From: Anthoceros angustus
Lineage: Eukaryota > Streptophyta > Anthocerotopsida > Anthocerotales > Anthocerotaceae
Length of the DNA: 38,178 bases
Direction: 5' to 3'
NCBI GenBank assembly: GCA_010909165.1
Contig: VJWM01000362.1
Coordinates: forward strand, 1-38,178
Shown piece after piece: positions 18,157 to 28,999 of the stretch (the first letter of the stretch is position 1; every line of letters starts with the position of its first letter). The notes under the pieces were generated by a model. That model did no database searches, had not been told where the DNA came from, and saw only the letters and a list, made by a program, of their open reading frames with translations. A program made the translations under genes and the position numbers.

Positions 18157-20790
18157 CTGTAGGGAGTTTTTATGAATGAGGAGGCGGTTGCGGACCAACT
18201 CCTAGGGAGGAAGAATTAACTCCGTGGGGGTTCACATCGGAGTTGAAGGACATTTTGGGGATACTCTTTTGGCCTATCCATTTCGGGTGGAGGCAAGTGA
18301 CACAGAGTCAGGGCCCGATGTGGAAGGGATGGGGCCGCCAATTTGGTGACTGCGAGGATCGACTTGTAATGACTCGAGACCAGTGGATCTTCTCGACCAA
18401 GCGACCATGGCTCTCACGGCTTAGTATGCGGGCGCAAGAGGCACTCAAGGAAAAGTTGGAGGGAGTGAAGGCGAAAAGGTAGCGGAGGACCGCGGGAGTG
18501 TGAAGAGTCACTAAGCAAGACACGGAGGAGGCGGGGATATGTCCACCCAACAGAGGCCTGGTGACCCCAGAAGGCAGCAGAACCACGGGAGAAGGAGGGA
18601 AGGCAAAAGGAAAGCGGTGGGTTATCCCTGCTGGTGTGGAGGCAGTCGCTGATAGGGAGTTTTTATGAATGAGGAGGCAGTTGCAGACCAACTCCTAGGG
18701 AGGAAGAATTAACTCCGTGGGGGTTCACATCGGAGTTGAAGGACATTTTGGGGATACTCTTTTGGCCTATCCATTTCGGGTGGAGGCAAGTGACACAGAG
18801 TCAGGGCCCGATGTGGAAGGGATGGGGCCGCCCAATTTGGTGACTGCGAGGATCGACTTGTAATGACTCGAGACCAGTCGGATCTTCTCGACCAAGCGAC
18901 CATGGCTCTCACGGCTTAGTATGCGGGCGCAAGAGGGTGACATGAGGCGAGGCGCAAAATTGGGACAGGAACTCTTAAGGCGGTGTATGGGCGGGAGGAG
19001 TCGGAGGCAGGGCACAGTGATTGACCCCAGGAAGAAGACCTTGAAGGCGCAGTGGCAATTATGAAGCACGGGAGGTGCAAAGCTAACAATGGATGGGTGA
19101 CATCAACCGCATCCGTGCAACTCGTAATGGCCAAGTGGATTTTGTGCTTCTGCGAGCAGGCTGGATCACATGGCGGACCACTTCACAGTCTTCCTCCATG
19201 AAGTAGTTAAGTTAACTACTTAAATACGGATTAGGGCGAGAATAATTTTTGAGAGGCGTGTGAAGAGAGGCGAACTTGCTCTCCTCCACTCCTCGTCCCT
19301 CTCGATCTCGCCCTTCTTGATTCATGTATTTGCGCATTCCAAGTGTCTAAGCGAGTTGGAGGTTATACGCCCTCCATGGAAGCCGGTCGAGAGCTCACGG
19401 TAGAAGAAGAAGAGGAGACCAAGGAAGATTCGGGAGGACTCCAGTTGGGAATTTGCGGCCCCGATTCGGGCAGGAGAGGTCGCAAGAGCCGGAAAAAAGC
19501 AGGCGGCAGGGGGGGTCGACCAAGAAGGAAGACAGCCGATGGGGCGGAGCCGCAACCACACCGGGTCACAGTCGAAGGCAGCAGAACCACGGGAGAAGGA
19601 GGGAAGGCAAAAGGAAAGCGGTGGGTTATCCCTGCTGGTGTGGAGGGCAGTCTAGCTAGGGAGTTTTTATGAATGAGGAGGCGGTTGCGGACCAACTCCT
19701 AGGGAGGAAGAATTAACTCCGGCGGGGTTCACATCGGAGTTGAAGGACATTTTGGGGATACTCTTTTGGCCTATCCATTTCGGGTGGAGGCAACACTGAC
19801 CCGTCAGCGATGTGGAAGGGATGGGGCCGCCCAATTTGGTGACTGCGAGGATCGACTGGCTGACCAGTCGGATCTTCTCGACCAAGCGACCATGGCTCTC
19901 ACGGCTTAGTATGCATGCAAGCGGGTTGCTCAAGGAAAAGTTGGAGGGAGTGAAGGCGAAAAGGTAGCGGAGGACCGCGGGAGTGTGAAGAGTCACTAAG
20001 CAAGACACGGAGGAGGCGGGGATATGTCCACCCAACAGAGGCCTGGTGACCCCAGAAGGCAGCAGAACCACGGGAGAAGGAGGGAAGGCAAAAGGAAAGC
20101 GGTGGGTTATCCCTGCTGGTGTGGAGGCAGTCGCTGATAGGGAGTTTTTATGAATGAGGAGGCGGTTGCGGACCAACTCCTAGGGAGGAAGAATTAACTC
20201 CCGTGGGGGTTCACATCGGAGTTGAAGGACATTTTGGGGATACTCTTTTGGCCTATCCAGGCTGGGTGGAGGCAAGTGACTGACCCGTCACGGGGCCCGA
20301 TGTGGAAGGGATGGGCACTTGCCCAATTTGGTGACTGCGAGGATCGACTTGCATGACCACTCGAGACCAGTCGGATCTTCTCGACCAAGCGACCATGGCT
20401 CTCACCAAGTGTATGACAAGAGGCACTCAAGGAAAAGTTGGAGGGAGTGAAGAGCGAGAAAAGGTAGCGGAGGACCGCAGCGGGAGTGTGAAGAGTCACT
20501 AAGCAAGACACGGAGGCGGGGATATGTCCACCCAACAGAGGCCTGGTGACCCAAGTATTAAGGCAGACGCGGGCGTCACGGCCGAGCAGTCGAGGCCGTT
20601 AGGCCGAGACCGTTCTCGTGCGCCAGCGCCCGTTTCTAAGGCGGCCGAGGATGGGGCCGAGACGCGCCACTCGGCTGCCGAGGCGGCGGTAGAATGCTGT
20701 CTGACAGAGTTGTTGCCCTATCCACCCGACATAGCTTTCTTTCTCTCTCTTTCAAGCAAAAGTTACCAGTTTTCACTTTCGTACTTTATA

Positions 20791-23218
20791 GTGTTCGAGC
20801 TTTTCTCCATCATTTTACCTTAGTATTTTCATAGTTTTAGGGTTACCTTACTTTCTAAGTATCTTCTACCCGAGTTGAAAGGGTATACACGGTCGATCCC
20901 CATCTTTTGACATCTGTTGCATCTTTGACCATCCATGGTATACTTTAAGCTCTGCGGTTCTTAAGTTCTGAGGCGTTCAAAAACCGATTGATGCTTACCA
21001 ACTTCTTGGTATAAGCGTTTAGATTTCGTACAAGAAATGGAAATTGTTAAGCGCGACGCCTAGTGTGTTCGATGATGGTACTCGATCGCTCTCGCGTTGT
21101 GTGACATCGCCTTAGTGGAAGCCAAGCGACTTGTTGCCTACACAGCGGATCGGTTTACGTGAGGAGGGCGGTAATAATATTGTTGAACACATGGTTGATT
21201 ACCTTGCTTTTCGTTGAAGTCGCGAGTCAGCGCCGAGGTGAAACGACCAAGAGTGCTGCACAAAGGGATTAGCGTCGATCATTTCATACGATGAAACGGA
21301 CATCAAACTCAGTCATGGTCTATTTCTTCTGCAAAGACATCAAAACTTATCGACGTTTCTTGATTAGTGGCTTTTGATCGACGAAAGGCGCTTTACAATG
21401 ATAACATGCACAAACACATGGCGGACGGAACACCGCACATGCGTGCGCATAGATAACAACAGACCAACGTATCACGTTTCTACAACATCGAAAAGTGAGC
21501 CTACACTAAAACCTTCTTGAAACAAATTGCATATTGCAAGAAATCGATTCAGTCCGAAACTAACTGGAAGAGCGTAGGAACACCTTGGTGGAACCAAGCG
21601 ACTTGTTGCCTACACCGAAAAGCGGATCGGTTTACGTGAGGAGGATTGACAACAATATTCTTTGAACTTGTGCTTGATTACCTTGCTTTTCGTTGAAGTG
21701 CCGCGAGTCAACGCGATTCTTAACGACCAAGAGTCTGCACAAAGAGAATATCGTCGGTCATTTCACACGGAGAATCGATATCAAACTCATTCATGGGCTA
21801 TTTCTTCTGCGCAAAGAGATCCAAAGGCCACCGTGCGCTTCAACACTTCCCACATGAAGCACGGCTTTGCGTGAAAGCCACAAACCACCGGGATTGTCGG
21901 GTGGCGGTGATTTCCTCTCCTCGCCGTGGCCGATGCGCCGTCGCCTCCGCCACCACCATGGCGGACGTGTAGTGCTGCCGCGTGGTCGATCGGGGAGTGT
22001 TGAGCTTTTCTCCATCATTTTACCTTAGTATTTTCATAGTTTTAGGGTTCGCTTACTTTCTAAGTATCTTCTACCCGAGTTGAAAGGGTATACACGGTCG
22101 ATCCCCATCTGCGGTCTTTGTTGCATCTTCGACATACTACATCACGTATACTTTAAGCTCTGCGGTTCTTAAGTTACTGAGGCGTTCAAAAACCGATTGA
22201 TGCTTACCAACTTCTTGGTATAAGCGTTTAGATTTCGTACACAAGAAATGGAAATTGTTAAGCGCGACGCCTAGTGTGTTCGATGATGGTACTCGATCGC
22301 TCTGTTGTGCTTGACATCGCCTTAGTGGAAGCCAAGCGACTTGTTGCCTACACCGGCGTCTGGATTAGTTTCCGTCGGGCGATGACAATATTGTTGAACA
22401 TGGTTGATTACCTTGCTTTTCGTTGAAGTGCCGCGAGTCAGCGCCGAGGTGAAACGACCAGTCTTGCACAAAGGGATTAGCGTCGATCATTTCATACGAT
22501 GAAACGGACATCAAACTCGGTCATGGTCTATTTCTTACTGCGCAAAGACATCAAAACTTATCGACGTTTCTTGATTAGTGGCTTTTGATCGAGGCGAAGA
22601 CGCTTTACAATGATAACATGCACAAACACATGGCGACGGAACACCGCACATGCTGTACACGCATACAGATAACAACAGACCAACGTATCACGTTTCTACA
22701 ACATCGGGCCAGAGTGAGCCTACACTAAAACCTTCTTGAAACAAATTGCATATTGCAAGAAATCAGGTCTGAAACTAACCTGGAAGAGCGTAGGAACACC
22801 TTGGTGGAACCAAGCGACTTGTTGCCTACACACTGAAAACGGATCAGTTTCTGTGAGGAGGATTGACGATAATATTGCTGAACTTGTGCTCGATTACCTT
22901 GCTTTTCGTTGAAGTGCCGTCGCGAGTCAACGCAGAATTCTTAACGACCAAGAGTGCTGCACAAAGAGAATATCGTCAGTCATTTCACACAGGAGAATCG
23001 ATATCAAACTCATTCATGGGCTATTTCTTCTGCGCAAAGAGATCCACCACCGTGCGCTTCAACACTTCCCACATGAAGCACGGCTTCAGCCACAAACCAC
23101 CGGGATTGTCGGGTGGCGGTGATTTCCTCTCCTCGCCGTGGCCGATGCGCCGTCGCCTCCGCCACCACCATGGCGGACGTGCCAGCCGCGCGTCGTCGAT
23201 CGAGCCCGTGTTGAGCTT
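20791..23218 (+). repeat. Nested tandem duplication, about 1.21-kb period with inner 0.47-kb repeats
   Basis: Outer units run 20791-21996 and 21997-23207. Both begin with GTGTT(C)GAGCTTTTCTCC and end before another GTGTTGAGCTT (23208-23218). Each unit contains two diverged copies of a block with CCAAGCGACTTGTTGCCTAC, GATTACCTTGCTTTTCGTTG and a CATTTCA.AC end (about 21127 and 21594 in the first unit, about 22331 and 22811 in the second). Open frames here (such as 21662-21874 and 22863-23504) simply follow the repeat. I see no transposon coding domain or terminal structure. Confidence 0.92.
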
Positions 23219-23479
23219 GGGCGCTCCACGCACGCGGCCAAACCTTCACGTCGATTGTTCACCTCCGGTGCGGTACAGCGCATTCCGACGTCTTTGGAAC
23301 TTCAAGGAGAGCGGCACTGGAGCCGATCCAGCGTTCATGATCCATTCGACTTCCGCCTTGTTCATCCTTTCTCGATCTCGACTTCTCATCCATGGCGGCC
23401 GATCGATTCACTGGACTCCGGCGTCATGCGCGCAGGCGATCGCGCTTATCGTTGCACGGCGATGTCTTGCACCGGTCGG

Positions 23480-23835
23480 CGCCGGGGATGACGATGCGGT
23501 GTAAGATCTTTGGCGGCGTGATGGGCGGGGATGCTGGGCGCGGTGGCGATCTCGCGCCAACTCGCCCGGGCTTCGGCTGCACTCGATAAATTTGGAGCGA
23601 TACAGCAGGCAAGATTAGCATCGCCCAAGAAGGACCAGCAAGGATGACTTCACAAATGCACACATGGTGGCTGGCATCACAAATCCGCAGATGATCAAAG
23701 CGAAGAAACGAGAGTTCCGGTGGCGGCGATCACCTCGGGAGGATCTTTGATCGTAAAGAGCGCCGAGGATGCAAAACCTCCCGAGAGAGCGCGGGGATGA
23801 TGGCGATGCGGTGTAAGATCTTTGGCGGCGTCAGT
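23480..23835 (+). repeat. Direct repeat pair, 312 bp apart, GC rich
   Basis: GATGCGGTGTAAGATCTTTG with the following GCGGCGT occurs at 23493 and 23805, preceded both times by GCG(CC)GGGGATGA. The DNA between is GC rich with no recognised product. After about 23935 the strand is rich in GGTTTGG and TAGGTTTGG(T/A) runs up to about 24130. Confidence 0.85.
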
Positions 23836-24307
23836 AACTGGCGGCGTGAGCGACCCTACACCCGGATGCGGAACCTTTTGCAATCAATAGCACCAAAAAC
23901 ACGGTGAGCTTGGCGTGATGGGCGGTGGCGGCTGGTTTAGGGTGGCGATTGTTTTATGTCTTGAAGTTTTAGGGTTCTAGATGGTTCGTGGTGTCAACGT
24001 GGCGAGCTCGATTCGGCGGGTTTGTGTTACGCCACCACGCCGCTTTGGGGTTGGACATTAGGTTTGGTGGAGGTAGGCTAGGTTTGGTGAAGGTAAGCTA
24101 GGTTTGGAACTTGGAAACTAGGTTTGGGTGAGGAGGCGGCGGCAGATCGCGAACCTAGATATGTTTGGACCCGGCTCGGTATTTTAGGTTCGAGAAATTC
24201 AAATGTGGTTTGGTAGAGAGAGAATGGGCGCCAGTGAGAAGCTAGGGTTTCTTGGCCTATATAAGCGGCTTGTCCGAGATAGATGTCTTTCCTCATCTTT
24301 GTCTTTT

Positions 24308-24664
24308 CGTAGGCTTAGGTCTTGCGCTCTTGCTCGAAGGCATAGGTCTTTATGCATCTTTGGCTTTTGAAGGCCAAGGTTCTTTATGCCGTGTTCGAAG
24401 GCCAAGGTCTATTCTATGCTCTGTTTGAAGGCCAAGGTGCTGCGCTATGCTCTAAAGGCATAGGTCTTTGTTTACGTCAAGGTTCTTTATGCCGTGTTCG
24501 AAGGCTATGGCCTTGTCCACTCTTTTCGAAGGCCAAGGTTCTTTTAGCGTCACGAAGGCTAAGGCCTTTCTCCAGCTTTTGTTCGAAGGCCAAGGTCTAT
24601 TCTATGCTCTGTTTGAAGGCCCTTTGTTGTTTTGTTGCTCCGTTTTGAATGCTCTTGAAGGCCA
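24308..24664 (+). repeat. Irregular minisatellite with AAGGCCAAGGT core
   Basis: Ten or so units of (C/T)(C/G/T)GAAGGCCAAGGT plus 15-35 bp of variable spacer. Several spacers are TCTATTCTATGCTCTGTT or TCTTTATGCCGTGTT. In one plus frame the units read FEGQGLFYALFEGQG, giving open frames 24352-24648 and 24468-24689. There is no known protein with this repeat, and the frame shifts between units, so I treat it as noncoding minisatellite. Confidence 0.85.
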
Positions 24665-24746
24665 TGGTGCACAGTGGTTTAAGAAATGACCGGAGTAAGC
24701 CTTCGAAAGCAAAGCTTAGCTTAGCGATCGAGCCTGCGTTTGAGCA

Positions 24747-25060
24747 ATGCTATTGCCTAGGGTGGTTGCATGCTCGTGTTTCTTAACACGTAAGCTATGT
24801 GCGTCTTTGTGTCCTTGTTTTGTTTGTAGGAAAGATGGTATCATGTTCTTTGATGGTCTTTTGTTTGTTGGTTGCTTCCTTGTTTTGTTTGGTACGTGCT
24901 TGGACTTCTTGTGTTACGACCGTTGCGGTTCCTTCACCTTGTTTTATGCAAGTTATATTGCTAGACCACTTTGGTCACATATCAATCATACGTTTATTAC
25001 GTTCTTGTCTCACGATGTTGTTGCGATCTATGCGAGAATGTCGGCCGGAAGTATTGGACG
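24747..25060. other. T-rich stretch without a supported gene
   Basis: Open frames in two plus phases encode cysteine-, phenylalanine- and leucine-rich peptides. This is expected from T-rich DNA and does not show the pattern of defined membrane helices. No motif recognised. Confidence 0.35.
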
Positions 25061-25620
25061 TAACATCTGCATGTTCGGTGCAAGTGTGAGTTATCTGCGA
25101 TACAGTTGTCCATTGTCGTTTGATTGTCATTTTGTCTTATGGTGGTTTCTTATACATCTTGTTGTGTCCAGTTATCGGCTTTTTATGTTAGCCGTTTTTA
25201 TTTCTTCTTATATGATAGCTATTTTATGTCCATTTACATCTTTCAGCTCTCGTTAAGGCTGGCCCCTTTTATGTGGTATGGTTGGTCATCGACGATTAGT
25301 GATAATTGTTTTCGATTTTTCCTTGATCTAATGCTTATCGTATGTTTTTGCGGACATCGAGTCACGCGTTTCGTAGTCTTCCTCAAGACAAGGGTAGTTG
25401 CATCTTGGTGGGATAACATCTGCATGTTGTGCAAGTGTGAGTTATCTGCGATACACAGTTGTCCATTGTCGTTTTCTATTGTGGATTACTTTGTCTTGTT
25501 GTTTTCGGGCTATCATGTATATTAGCCCGTTGTTGTTTCTACTATGACTATCTAACCTCATTTTTACATCTTTCAAGCTTTGGTTGAGGTGGCCCCTTTT
25601 AGAAGGTATGGTTGTGCACT
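25061..25620 (+). repeat. Diverged tandem duplication, about 353-bp period
   Basis: TAACATCTGCATGTT, GTGAGTTATCTGCGATAC and CAGTTGTCCATTGTCGTTT at about 25061 recur at about 25414. Further along, TTTACATCTTTCA, GGCCCCTTTTA and GGTATGGTTG follow at about 25225 and 25566. The DNA is T rich; open frames across it are hydrophobic by composition only. Confidence 0.85.
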
Positions 25621-25711
25621 TTAGTTAGCTTTAGTCACCCTTTTATGGGTGTCCTAGTAATCAGCCTAATTATTGGTTTGGTGCTAATTTACGTTTTCGT
25701 TTTAGGTTTTA

Positions 25712-26101
25712 TTGTGGTTGAAGCAGAGTTCAATCTATTCTGGTATTTACTTTGCATTACTTGAATTTGTATTTCATGCCATTCTGGATATACAAGAAAC
25801 TCTGCAAAGAAAACGTTTCTTTGTTGGTCTTTTGTATATGCTGGATCCGCATGAATATTACTTAACAGAAAATGTTTTTGCTAGATTAGCGATTTTGGTG
25901 GGATTTCTAGAATTAGCTTCTACTAGAGTACCTGGTATTCACTTGGTGGTCATTTTTTTTTACCCTATTGCCCTGCTTGCAACATTGATGGTGGATTATT
26001 TTCACCCCATCTGGCATGTTTTTAACATTGAAGGTGGATTATTTTCACCCCATCTGGCATGTTTTTCACTCGACTGTAATAAATTTTACTATATTGAGTA
26101 A
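25712..26101 (+). CDS. Hypothetical ORF, 129 codons, T-rich
   Basis: ATG at 25712. Hydrophobic segments (LAILVGFLEL, HLVVIFFYPIALLATLMV) suggest possible membrane helices, but there is no recognised family. Its last third translates a 43-bp direct repeat (AACATTGA.GGTGGATTATT at 25981 and 26024), which argues against a conserved protein end. Confidence 0.2.
   Translation: MWLKQSSIYSGIYFALLEFVFHAILDIQETLQRKRFFVGLLYMLDPHEYYLTENVFARLAILVGFLELASTRVPGIHLVVIFFYPIALLATLMVDYFHPIWHVFNIEGGLFSPHLACFSLDCNKFYYIE
25981..26068 (+). repeat. Two 43-bp direct repeats
   Basis: AACATTGA(T/A)GGTGGATTAT followed by TTTCACCCCATCTGGCATGT occurs at 25981 and 26024 with one mismatch. It is an almost identical tandem pair, so either recent or an assembly slip. 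Confidence 0.95.
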
Positions 26102-26268
26102 AACAATGACCAAAAGGTCATTTCTCTCTCTAGAAATCCACCTCCACCCCCCCGAAAAAAAACCAACCGGGTGCGTCGAGGCCCCAGACGAGGCCGCGAC
26201 TTTACGTAAAAGGGGCGCATGCTACGATTGAGGAGCTCCAGAATGAAATTTCGCGAGTCCAGGAATAG

Positions 26269-26511
26269 ATGGAGACGCTGGCGCCTCTGGAGAAGTTCAA
26301 GAAGCTAGCAGAGAGGTGTAAGCAGGAGAGAGATGAGGCTAGGGCCAGGGTCAAGAGAGAGACGGACAAGCCAAAGAAGGCGAGTGTCACCAATGCGAGT
26401 GAAATAGCCACCATTGGGGAAACCACCACGGTGGCTAAACGGCCACCGTCGCGGAAGAAAGACCCAGGTGGGGAAGCCACCGTGGTGGTCGAGCACCGAG
26501 GAGGGATGTAG
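26269..26511 (+). CDS. Retroelement-like coiled-coil ORF, 80 codons
   Basis: Encodes a lysine/glutamate-rich helix (FKKLAERCKQERDEARARVK) followed by a GETTTVAKRP and GGEATVVVEH tail. An upstream frame (about 26219) with IEELQNEISRVQE ends in a TAG directly before the ATG, so the original protein probably started further left. The TTV-rich tail is echoed by the DNA at 28039-28114. This resembles N-terminal gag parts of plant LTR elements; no diagnostic domain is visible. Confidence 0.3.
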   Translation: METLAPLEKFKKLAERCKQERDEARARVKRETDKPKKASVTNASEIATIGETTTVAKRPPSRKKDPGGEATVVVEHRGGM

Positions 26512-26588
26512 CTTCCCAGTTCAAGGAGCGAGTCCAAAATTTTCCATGGGCGGAGAGGGTAAGGACCTCTTTAGCAGAAGGGCGTATT

Positions 26589-27014
26589 GTGTTGCGGCGT
26601 CTGGATGAGGATGCTCATGTCCCTGGCTTCTGCCTGCATGGTGAGCGGGTGCTCACTCTAAATGTGTATGTGATTGTTGGGACAGGAGGGGGCAGAAACT
26701 ACTGGCTGCACATCCTAACCGCCACAGGCTCCTACCAGTGGTTCCTTCGAATGGGAGCCGAGGCATACCCTCCGCAGGTTATGCTCGAGAAGATGAGCGA
26801 GGCGGAAGCCAGAGCGTGGAGGGAGGAACGCGTTGTGTGGCTGTCCAATGATGAGGAGCAAGGCAACATGCGCGGGGGCAGTAGACGGGTGGCACCTCCT
26901 GGAAGGAGTGAAGGGACCTCGGATAGCGGAAGTGAGGTGGAGGTATTAAGGGAGAATCTTTCGGATCAGAGGCGTGGTAGGAGAGCGAGGGGAACACCCA
27001 TGGGCATAGGCTAG
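26589..27014 (+). CDS. Hypothetical ORF, 141 codons
   Basis: The open frame includes NYWLHILTATGSYQWFLRMG, a helix with EKMSEAEARAWREERVVWL, and a basic, serine-rich end (RRGRRARGTPMGIG). The same frame extends left of the ATG to about 26540 (VRTSLAEGRIVLRRLDED). Not recognised. It may be the continuation of the coiled-coil ORF before it, with a frame break near 26512. Confidence 0.3.
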   Translation: MLRRLDEDAHVPGFCLHGERVLTLNVYVIVGTGGGRNYWLHILTATGSYQWFLRMGAEAYPPQVMLEKMSEAEARAWREERVVWLSNDEEQGNMRGGSRRVAPPGRSEGTSDSGSEVEVLRENLSDQRRGRRARGTPMGIG

Positions 27015-27555
27015 CAAGAATAATGAGGCTTTTAGAGGGAGCATCATAGGTCGTGGGCTTTCACTCGGATTAGGGATAAGGTGCTAGGAAAGCCCGTGAA
27101 TCAGAAGTTACCTTACAATTGGTAGGTGCGCCTGGTAGGTTAGCCATTTTTTGAGACACTGGGGAAAAGTGAGTTATGGGGTTCCGCAGCTGGATGTACA
27201 AGAGACCCCTTCACGTCTCTCTTGTTAGACAATTTTAGGTGTGAGCCCTGTGCCGAATTGTACAGAGGTTGATGGGAGACGTCTGATCAATAACGGACTG
27301 GTTTGGTGTGCTGCCTTCTCGTCACAAGAGGGCTGGGGAGATCCTTGGATGGTCAACAGCTGAGTGACCAAGCTCCGCTTCTGGGGCGACTAACGGTGAG
27401 GGGCGCTCTACGCATGCCGGAAGAGGAAGATTTTCGCAGGGGACCGAGGTGAGATCGCGGCTGTGCGAATCGCCTTGGTGCTAACCAAATTGCTTTTTTG
27501 CCTTCCGCCGTCTCACCACACATTGTGTCTAATTCAAGGTGTGTAAGTATTTGAA
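27015..27555. other. Stretch without a supported gene
   Basis: No open frame over about 60 codons with a recognised product, and no repeat seen. It lies between the retroelement-like ORFs and a short minisatellite. Confidence 0.4.
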
Positions 27556-27655
27556 GTCTGTGTGGCCCAAGGTGAGGTCTGTGTGGCCAGAGGGGGGTCT
27601 GTGTGGCCCAAGGTGAGGTCTGTGTGGCCTGAGGGGAGGGTCTGTGTGGCCTAAG
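27556..27655 (+). repeat. Five-copy 20-22 bp minisatellite
   Basis: GTCTGTGTGGCC starts at 27556, 27577, 27597, 27618 and 27640, each followed by a purine-rich piece such as CAAGGTGAG or TGAGGGGAGG. A second small repeat (GTGTGAATCCACATGA, two copies) follows at 27897 and 27913. Confidence 0.92.
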
Positions 27656-28038
27656 AGAGAGGGATTGGTGAGAACATTTTGCGTGTGGTGGTGTCTGAGG
27701 GTCCTGGAAGAAAGTGGGTGAGTGAGTCGATGTGTGAAGAGGAGTCCTGAACGGCTATGAGATAATAGGAAGTGGTGAGCGCAAGGGTCTGGAAAACGCA
27801 GAATATAAATTGTGTGGTGGGGTTAGAGGAAAACAGCGACGGAGTGAGGTGCCGCGGTGTGCGTGGCCATGGTGTGCATCCACCAATGACCTCTGGGTGT
27901 GAATCCACATGAGTGTGAATCCACATGAGTGTGACCTGGTGTATATGTGAATCTGTGTGCATAGGACTATAAACCTTACTGAGCATGGCGGGGAGCCGGC
28001 GCCAAATAGTCGATCACGACACAGCGGTGTCGGGTGGG

Positions 28039-28114
28039 TCCCACCACAGTGACTAAATCAGCCACCGCGGTGGCCAAACCCACCACGGTAATGGCCGAAC
28101 TTACCACGGTGGTA
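28039..28114. repeat. Four units of a CCACCACGGTGG-type palindromic repeat
   Basis: Units of about 21 bp begin at 28040, 28061, 28080 and 28102. The second contains the perfect palindrome GCCACCGCGGTGGC and the fourth TACCACGGTGGTA. In one plus frame they read PTTV and KSATAVAKPTTVMAELTTV. Related CCACCACGGTGG (26423-26434) and its exact reverse complement (26477-26488) lie 1.6 kb to the left. Confidence 0.8.
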
Positions 28115-28222
28115 GACTCGGCATGGTAGTTGATTGCAGCTGGGTAGGAATTGATTTGTAGGAGGACTAGAATTCATAGTTTTAGAACATCTTGATACAA
28201 AACCATTCCCTTGGGAACGAAT

Positions 28223-28776
28223 CCTAGGACTATAACGACATAGACGGTGAATGTGGGCCTCCTTGTGTCCCTAGACGCAAACTTTTACTCCACAAGTGTA
28301 CACAGGGGTGCCAGTGAAGATGTAGAGATCACTCGCTGCCCTCTAGCTACAACTTGCCTTGGCTGAGAGGAGCGATAGAGGAAGCAATCCTCACGTCAAA
28401 CTCCAGCTCCATCAAGCAAAAGTTGGTGAGCAAATCAAATTCTTAGCCATGGGACGTAGAGCACATTATTTAGCACAAGGGAGGAACCATCCTAGGACTA
28501 TAACGACATAGAGGGTGAATGTGGGCCTCCTTGTGTCCCTAGACGCAAACTTTTACTCCACAAGTGTACAGGGGTGCCAGTGAAGATGTAGAGATCACTT
28601 CGGGGCTGCCCTCTAGCTACAACTTGCCTTGGCTGAGAGGAACGATAGAGGAAACAATCCTCACGTCCAAACCCCAGCCGAAAAGCTCCATCAAGCAGAA
28701 GTTGGCGAACGGAAATCAAATTCTTAGCCATCTCTGGGACGTAGAGCACATTATTTAGCACAAGAGGAACCATCCT
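28223..28776 (-). pseudogene. Copia protease/pre-integrase spacer, tandemly duplicated
   Basis: The right copy (28773-28498) reads LNNVLYVPEMAKNLISVRQL, then VVARGQPRSDLYIF, the typical stretch between protease and pre-integrase in Copia polyproteins. The left copy (28490-28223) repeats it with deletions; CCTAGGACTATAACGACATA starts at 28223 and 28491. Because the element reads leftward, this lies after the gag part at 29.0-29.9 kb in element order. Protease active-site DTG is not visible. Confidence 0.75.
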
Positions 28777-28999
28777 CCAATGTGAATGTCATGGAACCAA
28801 CTCTAGCAATAGCAAGGCCAGTCATCTCCCAACACAAAATGTTGAGTGTCGCTCGCTAGTAGGAAGTAACAGTGCTTGGAGCTGCAAATATGGGCGTGGA
28901 GTCCAGCAACCATGAACTCTACAGTACCAAGCACACGGTTAATGCAACCTCAACTTGGAGACACAAGTATTAGTTGTTTTGATCTCACGCTTGGCCTCA
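28777..28999 (-). other. Degraded internal part of the minus-strand Copia element
   Basis: The position between gag and the pre-integrase spacer is where the protease should be. I cannot find an intact frame or the D-S/T-G motif on the minus strand. A plus-strand frame (28876-29211) overlaps but looks like a shadow. Confidence 0.4.

Larger units (their letters stand above)
17404..20560 (+). repeat. Higher-order tandem repeat, two units of about 1.5 kb
   Basis: A full segment (17404-18576) is followed by a partial copy of its second half (18577-18932), and the whole pattern repeats (full 18933-20057, partial 20058-20560). Anchors: GGGTGACATGAGGC at about 17419 and 18935; GAACCACGGGAGAAGGAGGG at about 18083, 18584, 19583 and 20065; TTTATGAATGAGGAGGC in all four. 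Both partial copies start at the same junction (CCCAGAAGGCAGCAGAACCA). Copies differ by many small deletions and short replaced stretches such as CTGACCCGTCA near 19796 and 20280. All copies have the same orientation. Confidence 0.92.

Noticed and set aside
20836-20847. Telomere-like TTTAGGG
   Set aside because: A single TTTTAGGGTT with no tandem copies; it recurs only because the 1.2-kb unit is duplicated.
22863-23504. 213-codon plus-strand ORF
   Set aside because: It starts inside the tandem duplication and changes to GC-biased sequence at the repeat end; the equivalent part of the first repeat unit is not open in the same way and no domain is visible.
24747-25525. Cysteine- and phenylalanine-rich ORFs as membrane proteins
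   Set aside because: Hydrophobicity follows from T-rich DNA, two phases are open at once, and a 353-bp duplication breaks the frame.
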